Shown here piece by piece: positions 44,101 through 55,610 of a DNA stretch of 64,000 nucleotides. The notes beneath the pieces are model-generated. The model had not been told where the DNA came from. It saw nothing but the letters and a program-made list of their open reading frames with translations, and ran no database searches. Where the stretch lies: assembly GCA_947359465.1 (NCBI GenBank), contig OX375877.1:76210698-76274697 (forward strand). Reading direction: 5' to 3'. This DNA comes from Metellina segmentata. Taxonomy: Eukaryota > Arthropoda > Arachnida > Araneae > Tetragnathidae. Numbering within the stretch: position 1 is the first letter of the stretch; every line of letters begins with the position of its first letter. Made by a program: the position numbers and the translations under genes.

Positions 44101-45027
44101 CCGAGCTGTCAGAGATATGATATGCAGCTGCGCGCACTTGTTCTGTCTGTTTCGTTAAAAGGTCGATGATTTGAAGTGACACCTAGATGTCAACCCAACG
44201 AATTCTTCAATTCCGGTCAGTTTATACCTCGGTCGAGCAGTCTTCAGTCTTTTTTGAAAAGAAGTGAGTTGCGAAAAACGAATTTATTCTGTTGCATCAA
44301 TAGAACAGAAATCGCGTTAAGATGATTGAAAATGTGTAGAATATAACTGTTTATTGAGTATTTCTTATATTTTCTTCCTGTTCCAGTTTCTCAATCTATA
44401 AATAATGTAATGAGCCAAGTAGGTTCAATTTATATCTCCAGAACAAATTCTCGTCATCGCATCTGTGTGTCATATCTGGTCCTTGCACCATGAAACGTTT
44501 TCAGTCTCATCCTGATATGCAGAATAGTTATGGTAATAATTTTTTCCCTTGGTTGTCTGGGTTCTGTTTGGTCTACTGCCGATTATACTTGCATTGGCTT
44601 TCTCGAGAGTCCCAGTTTCAATTTCCTTTGATAAATGAAATCTATTTATATATCTGTGTGGATAGTGGTAGTTGCAGCGAAATGCTTTATAGGGTTGTGA
44701 GTGGTAGTTGCAGCGAAATGCTTTATAGGGTTGTGAATTAGAGTTGAAAGTTTTTAATGTAAAAAGCGATAGCAAAAGACTTGTCAAAAAAATGCAATTT
44801 TAATAGGTGGTCTTATTTAATGTATTATTATTATTATACTGCAAATTTAAGGAATGAAAAATAAACATGCAAATTTTTTAAAACTGCTCTGATGTATGCC
44901 GTTTGTACGGACCAAAATAAGATTTTTTTTCTCTCGGATACTGGATTAAAATATCTCGAAAATGAATTGTGTCTGCCGTTTTTTACCGCCCTCAATAGAA
45001 TTGCTCTCTTATTTACGTTTTGGAAAA
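44101..45027. other. Unassigned; small tandem duplication at 44666-44737
   Basis: gtggtagttgcagcgaaatg plus ctttatagggttgtga (36 bases) occurs twice in tandem. Opposed frames of 83 and 105 codons overlap there and have no known motif. Confidence 0.45.
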
Positions 45028-45743
45028 TCTATCTATATTTAAAAGGATGTAAGTGCGTGTATCTGTATATTCTCTATAGAAATCTACACCGTTTGACCAA
45101 TCCACACAAAATTTGGTACACTTATACTTCAGAACACGCGGAAAACATAGACTATTACTTTCCTGTCTTCAAACCAATCTGTTGCCCTTACGACCATGAA
45201 AATTGGTACACAAGTAGTCCTTAATGGGCCCCTGGAAGCCCCAATTTTAAAATATAAAGTTTATTTTTTTGCAGGAAATGAATATTGGCAAGGAAACAAC
45301 GTTCTACAGGAAACTTAATACAGGGCAATGTTTGGGTCATATTTGAGCATTACTAAATTTCATAAATTATTTATCATCCTTTATCAATGTTTTACTAATG
45401 TCTTTTTCGAACTGCTCTATTTCAGCTCAGAAAGTCGAAATTCGACACTTTGCACTTAATTTTTTTTCTTCAGAATTCTGTATTTTTCATCGGAATTTAG
45501 TTTTTGTTTGTATATGTCTTAGTCTTTTGCATATTGTAATATATTATTCAGAAATTAAATGTATATGTTTGTATCCGAAGTAAATTGTAGAAGCTATGAA
45601 AAAGTTAAAACGAAGTTAAAAAGGTATTTTCCTTACAACTTAAATGATTGTATTTTTCTATATAAGAAAAGTGATTATCCTAATTCATTTTTCAATCAAC
45701 ATTTAACCATTTCAACTCGAGCAACTCCGGGTTTTTCAGCTAG
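45028..45743 (+). mobile_element. Helitron-like element, longer copy
   Basis: The 5' end TCTATCTATATTTAAAAGG follows A. The 3' end cgagcaactccgggtttttc plus agCTAG precedes T. Near the 5' end come caccgtttgaccaatccaca and aatttggtacacttatact. It shares its first ~330 bases and its end with 40918-41245. Non-autonomous: the frames of 110, 61 and 62 codons are not Rep/helicase. Confidence 0.85.
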
Positions 45744-46235
45744 TTAAATCTAAAGCATTCCTCCTTTTCGATAATAAGCTAGCACGTGTTATTTCGCAAA
45801 AGAATAGTGTCGGAAAGATTTTTTTTTATCGGCATGAATACAGGTCTTAAAGAGACACTATACCAAAGCACAATTTTGTTGCGACTAGCCTCCTTGTTCA
45901 AGGTGAAACCAAGTCGACCATGTTTTTCAAGTCACACAGGAACCAAGTTCTGTTCATCTACAATCCAATTGGAAAGCTCTCAATTCTAACAAAATTCATG
46001 CATCTTGTGTTTCCCTTTGTTTTGCTAGAGAAGTCTAGTGCTGTCTTGAACCTCTAAAGTGTAATGTGGGGTAGGAACAGACCATGCTTGTGTTTTTCAT
46101 TTGTACGAGGAGTAAATTTCCGCTGCAGTGAGATCACTATTTGCTGGGCTGCTCGTAACCCTCCTTAGCCATCAAATCGGCTATTTATCAAGCAATAAAG
46201 AACGAACAGAAATTCACTAACATATCCTGATCCGT
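45744..46235. other. Unassigned
   Basis: Nothing recognised; a 67-codon frame at 45786-45989 has no known motif. Confidence 0.5.
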
Positions 46236-46796
46236 TAGAAGAGTCGATGTTTTTTATAAAACATCGATGTATTTAACATCGATGTTTATACTTGTCGATG
46301 TTTTATTTTGAAATGAAAAAAGTACCGTTATAAAAATTTAAAATAAACCAAGTAGCGTAATTTTCATAATCAACAAATTGAACATACTTTTAGACCAAAG
46401 TGGTGAAGGGTTTGAAAAGTAAGTATGCGACATTGATGTCGATGTTTTCACAACATTTATGCTTTATAAAAAACATCGATGTATTGGAGCCGATGTCGCA
46501 TCACTAGTTGCTAAATCAATTTTAAGAAATGGGGGAAAAGTTTAAATACACTGAATTTTAAAAACATCGATAGTTTGGGGGCGATGTATTATCAACATCG
46601 AATGTTGTAATTTTGAACATCGATGTTTAGCTGTCGATGTTGCATCACTAGGTGCTAAACCAGTTTTAAGAAATGGGCAAAAAAGTTTAAATACATTGAA
46701 TTTTAAAAACATCGATGTTTTTGTGGCGATGTGTTTTCAACATCGATGTTTTAATTTTGAACATCGATGTTTTGCTGTCGATGTCGCATCCCTAGT
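46236..46796. mobile_element. CATCGATG-rich hAT-like elements, stacked
   Basis: Three consecutive right-end modules finish gatgtcgcatcacta (46505), gatgttgcatcacta (about 46650) and gatgtcgcatcccta (46796), each preceded by several aacatcgatg(tt) palindromes. The second and third share a ~145-bp unit (gctaaa(t/c)ca(a/g)ttttaagaa...) and look tandemly duplicated. The reverse complement TAGGGATGCGACATCGA is a plausible hAT-type end and recurs at 56957, 57145 and 63366. Confidence 0.7.
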
Positions 46797-46965
46797 TTTA
46801 AGCGGCGCAGGTTCGATTTCTGTAACTTACCATGAGTACATTTCTCTTTTCTGTGTCAGTAAAACTTTATTCTTTGTGTATGTCCATCGCTTGACTTCAT
46901 CTGCCTAGCGTTTGTCTCACCTTGGCCAAATATGGCCCTTGCATCATAAAACGCAACCACCAACC
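46797..46965 (+). mobile_element. SINE-2 copy
   Basis: gcaggttcgatttctgtaac (B box ggttcgatttc) is followed by tacatttctcttttctgtgt, cagtaaaactttattctttg and ccttggccaaatatggccct. It starts directly after the CATCGATG element. Confidence 0.8.
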
Positions 46966-47720
46966 AACCTTTCTCTTCTCTACAACTTGTGCAACTGAGT
47001 CTTGATTGACTTTCCCACTCATCACAAAGGGACCAAGGGGTTCCTTTGTAATGAGTGAGTTGTGACAACACTATTCAAAGCAACATATTTAAACTCGCGT
47101 TTCTTCTAATGACTTTTGCTCATATGAGGATAGACGTCTTGCTCCACCGATATGGCCATTTTGACGATCTTATCTAATTTTTAATCGTGATTTGTTTGCT
47201 TCGTACTCTCTTGCACACAATGAGCACTTCACCCTTCCATTCACGATACCAAATATTTTGTAAATCGCGTAAATTTTGGCAGAGTCCATTATCAACACAT
47301 CTTTGCCATATGGCACCGAAAACTGAGCAACCACTTGCATCTCCGCTGACCTGTACGACAATACAAATTATTCAAAAGTGCGTACAACAAAGACCACCGA
47401 GGTACGACAGTCACGAAATTAATTGTGTATTCAGGTTCGAATTCACTAAGCAGAAGAGGGATTTTATGTTGCGACTGCGGATGAAGAGTTTTCTTAATTT
47501 CCGCTCGTTTATGCAAGCATTATTTCCGTCCATTTGCCTCTAACGTTACATTTTTTTGCCTGTCGCTGTCATGCTATTGTTTTAAATATTTGCGTCAAAA
47601 AAAACATTTTTATTGAATATTTTCTAACCAGTTTTAGGTTCCTTACGAGTTAGGTTTTCTTCAAATCCTCTCCTACCAATTAGATTGACACAAATTTTCG
47701 TAATAATCCATTGTCTGAAT
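46966..47720. other. Unassigned
   Basis: Opposed frames (118 codons plus at 47187-47543; 74 and 63 minus) have no known motif. Confidence 0.45.
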
Positions 47721-47840
47721 TAGGGTTGATTAGCAGAGAATATTCTCCGAGAATGGGAATGGTTATTCTGAAAATATTCTCCAAACATTTAGAGAATATT
47801 CAACAATTTTCTGTTAAAACCCCATTTTTTGAGAAAATTG
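47721..47840. mobile_element. AGAATATTCT-rich hAT-like end
   Basis: TAGGGTTGATTAGCAGAGAA opens a stretch with gagaatattctc, gaaaatattctcc and gagaatattc palindromes. This layout, a TAGGG-type tip followed by repeated palindromic subterminal motifs, is hAT-like. The other end is not identified. Confidence 0.45.
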
Positions 47841-48901
47841 AAAATTATCGATTACGAAATTGAACCTGAAACTTATTTTATGTGTCATTCACAGTTTGTA
47901 TAATTACAATTATTTGTTATTTCTATTTTTTATTCAAAACCATTATGCATTTTTTGTGCTGATACGCTGCTGACATGTGTGAATCAATGTATAAGCAACA
48001 TAACGCACCCCTATTTCAGCATTTATTTGTGAAGCGGACACATTAAACCTATTGGTTTGGGATATATTACACACGAGCTCTTTGAGTAAAGTCGAAATAA
48101 CTGTACACATATTGATGACAAAGAAAAATAAGTAATTCCCGCTTCGAGCAGAATTATAAAAAAAGAGCAGAGTACAAAAGTAACTGAAATGTTTACATTT
48201 TCTTTCCTTTAGCTTTAGAAATACTGCATTTTATGAATTCAATCGTTGATTAAAAATATATTGCAACTTTACATATTTTGTCTGAATACAAAAGTGAGAC
48301 TGAATTAAGTCGAAACATTCACCATCGCTGTATAAAGATGTCAAAATGTCTTTTTTAAAGAATACTACTGCGACACCATTTATGGAAGATCCTTTCATTT
48401 ACATTTTATTGAGGCTACCAAAATCAATTCCTTCATTGCGCGATAGCAGTCAGAAGAAATCTGAATGCATACAAATGCGTGTATTTGGAAAAAGTTTTAA
48501 TGGAATAAGAAGTATCCAAAACAAGCAGGGGGCGTAAATATGGAAATAAGGTCTCATTCGTCGAGAGTCAATGTATAGTAATCGACACACAATGGCATTT
48601 TTTTTTTACTAAGATTATAAAAGTGCTCTGGAGATTCTTACAAGCTGGTTTCTCTCAGTAGGTGTCCTCATAATTAATCCCAGCGACAGGAATTTTCCAA
48701 GTGTTTGTAAATCCGTTTCTCTGCCACTTAACTTCACGAGCGAGCTCTCCTTTCAAGGGCCATCAAAATGGTTCTTTTTATTTGCAACAAAACGAGTGTT
48801 TTTCGTCTCTCTGTATGAATATTTTCAAATGCATTGTCGCGGCTGATGGTAATTGGCTCCGGTTTTACGCTTTTGCGAACGAATTTTGATTAGGTGTGTG
48901 T
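47841..48901. other. AT-rich, no recognised gene
   Basis: Two short frames (48346-48537, 48701-48889) have no known motif or splice support. Confidence 0.5.
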
Positions 48902-48938
48902 GGGGGGGGGATATATATATATATATATATATATATAA
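48902..48938. repeat. G9 followed by (AT)n, tail of a LINE remnant
   Basis: Nine G then about twelve AT units. On the minus strand the (AT)n starts directly after the stop codon of the LINE remnant at 48940, so it is probably that element's 3' tail. Confidence 0.85.
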
Positions 48939-48939
48939 A

Positions 48940-49190
48940 TTACGTTGAGGAATGGGTCTTATTGACCATTTCCCCTCGTGCAATATAGACTAGCCTTTGA
49001 AATGTAGTTGTCAAGAGGTAGAACATTAAAATTTGAGTTGGACTAAGTAACACAAACTGTCATGTGGCTAAAGTTCATAGTATCTCCAGTGGAACACAGA
49101 GGGCAGTCAGGAATGTCTTTCACACCAATCGGGTGGAGATGACCTTGGAGATAGTCATGTCCGTTTAAAATTCTGAAGTTGACCGCAACG
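48940..49190 (-). pseudogene. LINE ORF2 C-terminal remnant, jockey/R1-like
   Basis: The minus strand reads AVNFRILNGHDYLQGHLH, then PIGVKDIPDCPLC and an H...C pair (CPLC-x9-H-x3-C), the zinc-knuckle and GHDYL-type motif of jockey/I/R1 ORF2 tails. A stop follows after about fifty residues. A second segment (ASLYCTRG, one-base shift to ARGEMVNKTHSST) resembles the LYW.AR..M end of such proteins and stops at 48942-48940. There is no 3' UTR; the stop is followed by (AT)n. Reverse transcriptase is absent. Confidence 0.82.
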
Positions 49191-49599
49191 ATTCATAAAA
49201 TATGTGATGATGCTAATCGATGGGTTTCAAAGTTTACTTACATGGCGTGGTATTCGTCAGAAGATAAAATTGCTTATACTATTTTATCTGGTCGCTTTAT
49301 ATTCTGTACAGTAAGTGAGTGAAGATGATCTAATTTTTTAACTCAACGCCGTCAATGGTTAAAATTAGTTTTCAAATGTAACTAAGTGAGTAATGTGGCA
49401 ATAGTTCATTAAAAAAGTATTCTTGATTGATTAAAAACAATCGATCGTCCTTCAGCTGTTGTGCCAAAAGATTATTTTGTTTTCGAAGTGTTCAGAATAT
49501 TGTGGAATAGTACAGAGTTCTCTCTCGGTTTTGGTATCCATAAGTAATTTATACATTTTTTATTTCGTTGAACAAGGCCTGTTTTATATCATTGCAGTG
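49191..49599. other. Unassigned
   Basis: No LINE motif could be read further 5'; nothing else recognised. Confidence 0.45.
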
Positions 49600-50020
49600 G
49601 TACCCAGAACAAAATACACTGGAGTTTTGTGAGATGTGTAAGTTGAACTGTAAACCACGACCAAAACTTAAAGTAAAATCTGGATTGTCAGATTTCATTG
49701 TCTTCTTAAAATGTTCCCAGTCAATAAGAAGCCAATGCGTTGTGGTGATATCTTAAAGATCCATATCAAGATTCTCATGAATGGGGGAGAGGTTATGCAT
49801 GGAAGCTAATTTTGGTTGAATTTCGAGTGGAATAAAATTTTCTGAGAGGATGTGTAAATTAAACAACCGATCCAAACAAAGTAAAATTAGGTATGCCTGA
49901 TTTCATTGTCACCTGAAAATGTTTCACGTCGATAAATAAATGCGTTGCGATATCCATAAGCGCATCAGGATTCTCACAAATGAATGCGTTGGAGCTAAAT
50001 ATTGCTCCAGTTTCAGTGAA
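49600..50020. repeat. Diverged direct duplication, period ~225 bp
   Basis: gagatgtgtaa/gaggatgtgtaa, aaagtaaaat, cagatttcattgtc/ctgatttcattgtc, aaaatgttcc/aaaatgtttca, (a)atgcgttg and agattctcatgaatg/ggattctcacaaatg recur in order. On the minus strand both copies can be read as similar peptides around HF(K/Q)xTMKS(D/G)xP(D/N)FTL, separated by stops. A duplicated old coding piece is possible. Confidence 0.6.
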
Positions 50021-50786
50021 GAAGTGTCGCAAGGACTTCTCTAAATACGGCCGCTTCCTCTACCTTTTTTGCCGTGTTTACCGATAGGAACTCATACATG
50101 CATTTCTCCTTAATGTCCATTCATGAGTCCGCAACCAATGTTTCTGACAAGTGAATAGCAGTCTGCGAAAGTTGTATGAACTCACCTGAGCAGGTGAATC
50201 CGAGCCTATTTTCTATTCTTATAAGTGTCAGCAGACAAAACTATGCCATAGAAAACACGGCCGCCATTTACGACCACGCAATAAGCCACTCCGCCATGGA
50301 AGACCACACGAGTCCCCCCTAACATCAATTTTTTATTATAAACTATCGATTGATATACGTATTACTATCGTGATGTACGTTATACATCGAAAAATTACTC
50401 ATAAGGTGTACGAACATCTTCTGTTCTTGCCAATAAATTATTGTTGAAAACGAATAGTGAAATACAGATCAATAATTATTCCGATTATTCAATACAATAG
50501 TTTTATCTTTAAAGAAGTAATTTTTTAATTTTGAACATTTTCTTCGGTGCAGTAAGAGTTTTTATAAACAATGTAAATTATTTTGTTCAAATAGCGCGAA
50601 TATAATAATTCCATTATTTTATCCTCTGAAATATTGTAACTACTTTAGATTCAAGTTTTACACTCGGTATGTACAATAATTTTTCACCAAAATAAGATGA
50701 ATATCGAAATAATTTCTCACATTAGAAATAAGTCCAGGAGTATATTCAAAATATAATTTATTTGTAAATAACATGATGTAGGTAGT
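50021..50786. other. Unassigned
   Basis: Nothing recognised. Confidence 0.5.
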
Positions 50787-51085
50787 TAATTAACGTCACA
50801 ACTAAAAGCAACACTACGGGCTATTGGCGACGGTCTGGGACTAATCCCCAAGGAAGATTCAAGGACAACGCCTCGTAATATTGAACCACGGTCAGATAAT
50901 GGGATCAATACCTGTGCTGGTTTCCCACGTTCCAAACCTACACACCACGCCAATGTGAGGGCAATTGAGGCTACGACAGATTTAATGTGCACCAGCTCCC
51001 GTTTACACGACGGTCTTTAGCTGGACCTAGTTTCGAACTCGCAACCCTCCGGTTTCTGATCCGTTGCTGAACTACCTTGGCCCCG
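50787..51085 (-). mobile_element. SINE-1 with second type of tRNA head
   Basis: Minus strand: ggggccaaggtagttcagca (A box), B box gggttgcgagttcgaaact, then gctaaagaccgtcgtgtaaa as in SINE-4, the ggtgcacattaaatctgtcg junction, and the SINE-1 body down to gtgacgttaattaac. It therefore joins a SINE-4-like 5' module to a SINE-1 3' module. Confidence 0.87.
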
Positions 51086-51553
51086 AAAGAAACATGAATA
51101 CGGTTTGAAGAAAACGCAGATTTTATGAATTATCATTTTCGTGACTTAAAATTGAGTATATATTTTTAAATGGTAGCAACTTCTGCTACCCCTTTAGAAA
51201 TTTAAACTTTTGGAAGATAACCTGTTTTAATCTAAAAGCTAAAATAATTACCCAAACAGAATTTCAGTCCCAAAGTTCGCTTTTTAAAGTAAATATAACA
51301 TACCTAATTCGGTTGTTTGTGTACTAATAGTACTGGTGCTAAACCTTTCATTGTTGCCCGTAATATTAATAAGCGCTTTCACCTTCAAAGAATTTTCCGA
51401 TTCAGTGAGCTCGTAAAAAAAGCTATTGCGCCTCATCTTTGTTGAACTTTCTCTCAATCAGTTAAATCTCTTGTTAATCTTTTTCTGATTAAATATCTAA
51501 ACCGTTACTACCCGCTTTTCCAAACAAAGATTTAACCTCGAACGCGCGCGCTC
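51086..51553. other. Upstream flank of the candidate promoter
   Basis: AT-rich until about 51535, then sharply more GC-rich (cgaacgcgcgcgctcg). Confidence 0.45.
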
Positions 51554-51561
51554 GTATAAAA
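51554..51561 (+). promoter_or_regulatory. Candidate TATA box
   Basis: TATAAAAA in a GC-rich context (gcgctcgtataaaaagg) at the border of the CpG-rich region. A start site about 30 bases downstream would be expected. Position and context are seen; promoter function is inference. Confidence 0.4.
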
Positions 51562-51584
51562 AGGTCCCAATAATCCACTTCCTT

Positions 51585-51946
51585 TTCGCTGATTGGTCGT
51601 GGAAGTCAAGAACGTCGGTGTAAACAGATGCGTCGTAATCCTTTGTTTTGTGAGTGGGGGAGGACCCAAACATGGCTGCCTGCCGCGACGGCTTGGCGTT
51701 GTGTCTGCTCGGCTGAGGTCACCTATCCCGCGAAGAAAGTTGAAAACGCGCCACTGCGTCACGTGACCGTTCGTCTTTCCCGCTTGTTTCGTTAAAGGCT
51801 CGTCATCAGTCACCGAAGTGCGAGACTAGCGAGAGGCATTGTTGCTTCGTTGTTCTTTGTGGAAATTTTGAATGCGCCCAATGGTGCTAAGATTATTGAA
51901 GCACAAATCCCTGCATTTCTACGAATTCAGATGGCAAGCGCTTTGG
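51585..51946 (+). CDS. Candidate first exon (mostly 5' UTR) ending at a splice donor
   Basis: CpG-rich sequence downstream of the TATA-like box ends at the strong donor CTTTGG|GTGAGT (exon end 51946). Two starts are possible: ATG at 51872, giving 25 codons (MRPMVLRLLK...WQALW) ending exactly at a codon boundary, or ATG at 51931, giving only MASAL plus one base. An in-frame stop precedes the first. An upstream AUG in good context (aaacATGGCTGCC, about 51671) would encode 14 residues. No family is recognisable and no downstream exon was located. The 93-codon minus-strand frame here is probably composition-driven. Confidence 0.35.
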
Positions 51947-54729
51947 GTGAGTTTTAGTTTGTGTGCTGCGCTTTTGTACTGTTTGTTTGGTTTGTGACTG
52001 TCATTCCAACTTTCTGTCTGACGAGCTATGACCTTTTCTTTTGATTAATTAGGATGGACACTTTTATCAGAAACGAATTAATTTTGAAAGAGACGTAAAA
52101 TCTTTTTCTATATTTTAGGAAGCTTTCAACTTTTAGGGTGCATGGTGTGTTTGTTTATAAATTAAATAACTATGTGCTTGTTTAGTTCAAGTATTTGTGT
52201 CTTGATTTGGTAATTTTGTCAAAACATGTTATTTAAAAATGAACCTTTCTGTGATATTTTTACTTCAAGGAACGTAAAAACTTCAGGGATAAACCAGCAT
52301 CACTTAGTTTCGTTTTCATTTGTATGTACCCTCTCCACCACAAAATCAAGAGCTTATTCAACTGTTACTAATTTTTCAACAACTTGAGAGTTCGCTATGT
52401 GTTGAATGGAAAGTTGGTTGATTTGGGTTTTATGGCGCACGGTCCAGAAACGTTGAATGGTGGAATAATGTGATGATGCAACTTTCACACCCAAATATAC
52501 TCGGTTACATACATTGCTAGTGAGTCATCAGTGAAATTGTTTTGTCCCGGGAGAATTTCATCAGAAGGTCGTCGCTATAAATTATCTTCGATAACACCTA
52601 GTATGACGCAATATTATGTTGACATGCTTTAAGAATCTCAAATACGAAGAGGCATGATGTAACCGGTAAATGTAACTAGTTGTTTGCTTAATAAAATTTA
52701 ATGTTACATTCCATCTCAAAGCTCGCGTTCTTTACAATGTTCATTTTGATCAGAATGTTCATAAATCATTCTACAACCCTTTACAGGACAGGATAGAAAT
52801 ATTTTTTGTAAAAAAATTTAACTCATTGTGTGTGTGAAATCTTATGAATCTAATTTCTATGTATCAGAATGTAATTTCTATGTAACAAAATGTAGCACTT
52901 TTTTTTATAAGTAGGTAAACATTATCACCTAATCGTAAACGCTCCTATACATAAGAATGCCAAATAAAAATAATTATATTCATTTATAGATTTAGAATAG
53001 CAATACCCTTGCATTCCACTGAGGTGAGAATTGACAGTTCACATTGTTCTCTTCTCACTATATCTGAAAGAATTAAATCGTCACAAACGATTTATATAAA
53101 AATTCATTCACCAATTCAATGCTTTGTGTAAAAAAAATTATGATCCATCCAGAACGAGTATTTTTTTACAGAGATAAAAAGCTGTGTTCCAAATTATTAT
53201 TATAATATTTTTTTTTATGTTTTTTTTTTTTTTTTTTTGAGTAATCGGAACAATTAAATTGTTAGTTTTTTAGAAGTCCCGCTCCATTGAAATTCGAAAT
53301 GAACAATCGAAATAATTCGATAACTGGGTGATAGATAATCGGCTGCAGGTGGACGCCAAGTGTTTCGAACAAAGCCTTCAAGAAGTCGTTGTCAACTTAT
53401 TTTTTAAGAATCTGTTGACCGACCTTGACTTTCCCAGAGGAATTCTGAGGCAGACCAAGGCGGAGAAAGCTTTTCTGCTGACTGCGCCAACGATTGCGGT
53501 TCTTGGCTGACGTCGCCGCTTTCTGGGAAACCTGAAATTTCATTATTTCATTGCCACTTGTCATTTCCCATCTTTCCTTCAGGGTGACAGCGTTCGCTCA
53601 TAGCACGTGGAAGCGCTCAACATAGCACGATCGATTTTTGAAACTAGATCCCTGCCGTTCCCTAAATAATTTTTTTTTTTAAATTTAAACTCCATTGTAA
53701 ATTTTCTTCGTAATCATACTTCCGAACTTTTTAATTCGCTTGCGTAATTTAAAGAAATAAATAAACTCGAGAACATGAATTTTTTTTACTGTCCTGTTAG
53801 CTTTTCGTTACATTTAATCGTACTTAATAAAATTTTATTAAACAATTCCGTCTTTCGAGTTGTCCTATTCAATTTGCCTGTTAATTGAATTAGAGTCGTC
53901 CAATTTCAAGATATTGGTTCTACTATAATAAACTGTCGTAAATTTATATTATCTTACTCGAAAAGGGTGTTGGAATTTTTTAACTAGCAAGTGTAAAGAT
54001 TCATTGAATTTAAAATTAATTTTTGGACAACTTTTTCGAAAAAAGGGATTTTGAAATTAATAGCGATTTTTGATTTCAATTATAATTTTTTTTTAAAGTT
54101 ATTATTCATTTGAGAACTAAACGTATTTTAACGTTCTTTTTCACAATGTGATAAGCCCTTTGAATACAGATTTAGTAGTATTTGTCACATGCGTCTTAAC
54201 CCTTCCACAGGGTGGTTTAAATGCGCCGTAGAAGTCGATCTCTTCCTCAATCACAAATGACGTTTTCTTCCATTGTTCTGACGCTGTGTATCTTTTCCTT
54301 CTCGTTTCCTGATGCGCAATTTTACAGTTCGAAGAAAATAAAGATTCTGCAAGTGTCGAAATCAAATATTAATTTATACCCCGTTATAGACTTTTTCTTC
54401 CCCCTATTTGAAATATGTTCTGCGTTGGGAGACTTCTCTTTCCTAAATTGTTCTTTCCCCCACCTAATTTCTCAATTTATCGTTTGATTTAAGATTTTGT
54501 TTTTCTGGTACATTTCTGTTCTGTATTTTTTCGGAAGCATGTCGTAACTATATGTTTCTCTTTAAAAGTATTTTCTGCTTGTCAGACAATCTTCCAGTTT
54601 GTGATATTAGGAAGCATGTGTTGTTAGTTCAACAGAAATTTACAGCACTGATGGGAGTTCTAAACTCAGTCCAACCAGACGGTCTTCTACGTGAGGGCTG
54701 TTGAACGTTAAATTTGTCTTTCCTCAATT
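51947..54729. other. No recognised gene; probable intron if the exon is real
   Basis: AT-rich with a long T run at about 53211-53239. Frames of 60 (53328-53510), 88 and 74 codons (54141-54487) have no known motif. Confidence 0.45.
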
Positions 54730-54905
54730 GTCTACTTTTTGGCGTAGTGTGGAAGTTAGGAGAGTGAGTAGGTTGCCAGCTTAGGTATCGACATCTTCAT
54801 CTGACCATATTTCAAAAATACGACCATGCTGTCCTCGGATCTTTCCCTTCTGGATTGATCCCGCACCGTTGCCAACAGCCCGATGTGTTGCTCTAGAGCT
54901 ACGTT
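54730..54905 (+). mobile_element. SINE-1, 5'-truncated, diverged
   Basis: ttggcgtagtgtggaagtta, cttcatctgaccatatttca, tgtcctcggatctttccctt, ttgatcccgcaccgttgcca and gatgtgttgctctagagcta match in order. Confidence 0.82.
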
Positions 54906-54929
54906 GCAAGGTCTATTCCTTTCGAATTT

Positions 54930-55036
54930 GATTAATCCCTGGGTGTATTTCTCTTTCCCTGTGTCGTCAGTAAAACTCCTTGTGTGTGAAAAGTGTCCAC
55001 TTATTTGGCGTTGTTTGGAGCAGCTTGGACATCATA
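54930..55036 (+). mobile_element. SINE-2 fragment interrupted by a Tc1 element
   Basis: ttaatccctgggtgtatttc, tctttccctgtgtcgtcag and taaaactccttgtgtg are SINE-2 body. The TA at 55035-55036 is the Tc1 target; beyond the Tc1 element, tatggctgcaaaac may continue the SINE-2 (compare tatggcccttgc near 46930). Confidence 0.6.
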
Positions 55037-55608
55037 CACTACCCTACAATAATGGACAGGACAGCAAGATGTGATAGTATAAGGGAAAGAATACATGCTT
55101 TGATAGGGGATGGTCCCCCCACGTGCTGCAATTACACTAGCAACCCTTCTGGGTATACTTTTAACAAGCTTTTAATACACAGCTATGAGAATGTGTCCAT
55201 TTATGCTGCAAGAATGTCGCCAGCTCAGCTGTAGATTTCGGACGTGGTTCCCTGGTCCGTAAGCGAGGCTCTAACTCGTCGTACAAATGTTCTATGGGGT
55301 TTAGGTTGGAACTCTGAGCTATCTAGGGAAGACGTTTTACATCCATATTTTGATACTACTGCTTGACAGAGGCTGCAACATGACATGGAGCGTTGTCGTC
55401 CTGGAAGTAACATTCGATCATTCCGTAAAATTGCCAGAGCGTAGGAAGAACCTGATTGTCCAAAATGTTCATGTAGGCGTCCGCGTTCAATTTACCATGC
55501 TACATGCAAAGGTCCCAGGCCAAACCACGAAAAAAAAACCCTCCCCCTAACAAGTAGTCGGATTTTATGCAAATCCGCTGGCGTCCGGTCCATTATTGTT
55601 GGGTTGTG
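55037..55608 (-). pseudogene. Tc1-like transposon remnant, DD34E transposase C-terminus
   Basis: The ends CACTACCCTACAATAATGG and, in reverse complement, CACAACCCAACAATAATGG differ at two positions. TA flanks both sides (55035-55036, 55609-55610). The minus strand reads LNADAYMNILDNQVLPTLW, FQDDNAPCH, QSSNLNPIEHLYDEL and, after a frameshift, KLVKSIPRRVASVIAARGG. The aspartate of DNAPCH and the glutamate of NPIE are separated by 34 residues, as in Tc1 (DD34E). Two of those positions are stops where relatives have tryptophan. The N-terminal DNA-binding half and first catalytic aspartate are deleted, so it is inactive. Confidence 0.95.
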
Positions 55609-55610
55609 TA

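Noticed and set aside
44470..44787. 105-codon minus-strand frame with an internal repeat
   Set aside because: The repeated peptide comes from a 36-base tandem duplication and an equally long frame exists on the other strand; no known motif.
53211..53239. Poly(A) tail of a retroposed gene on the minus strand
   Set aside because: A long T run is present, but no coding remnant or target duplication was found beside it.
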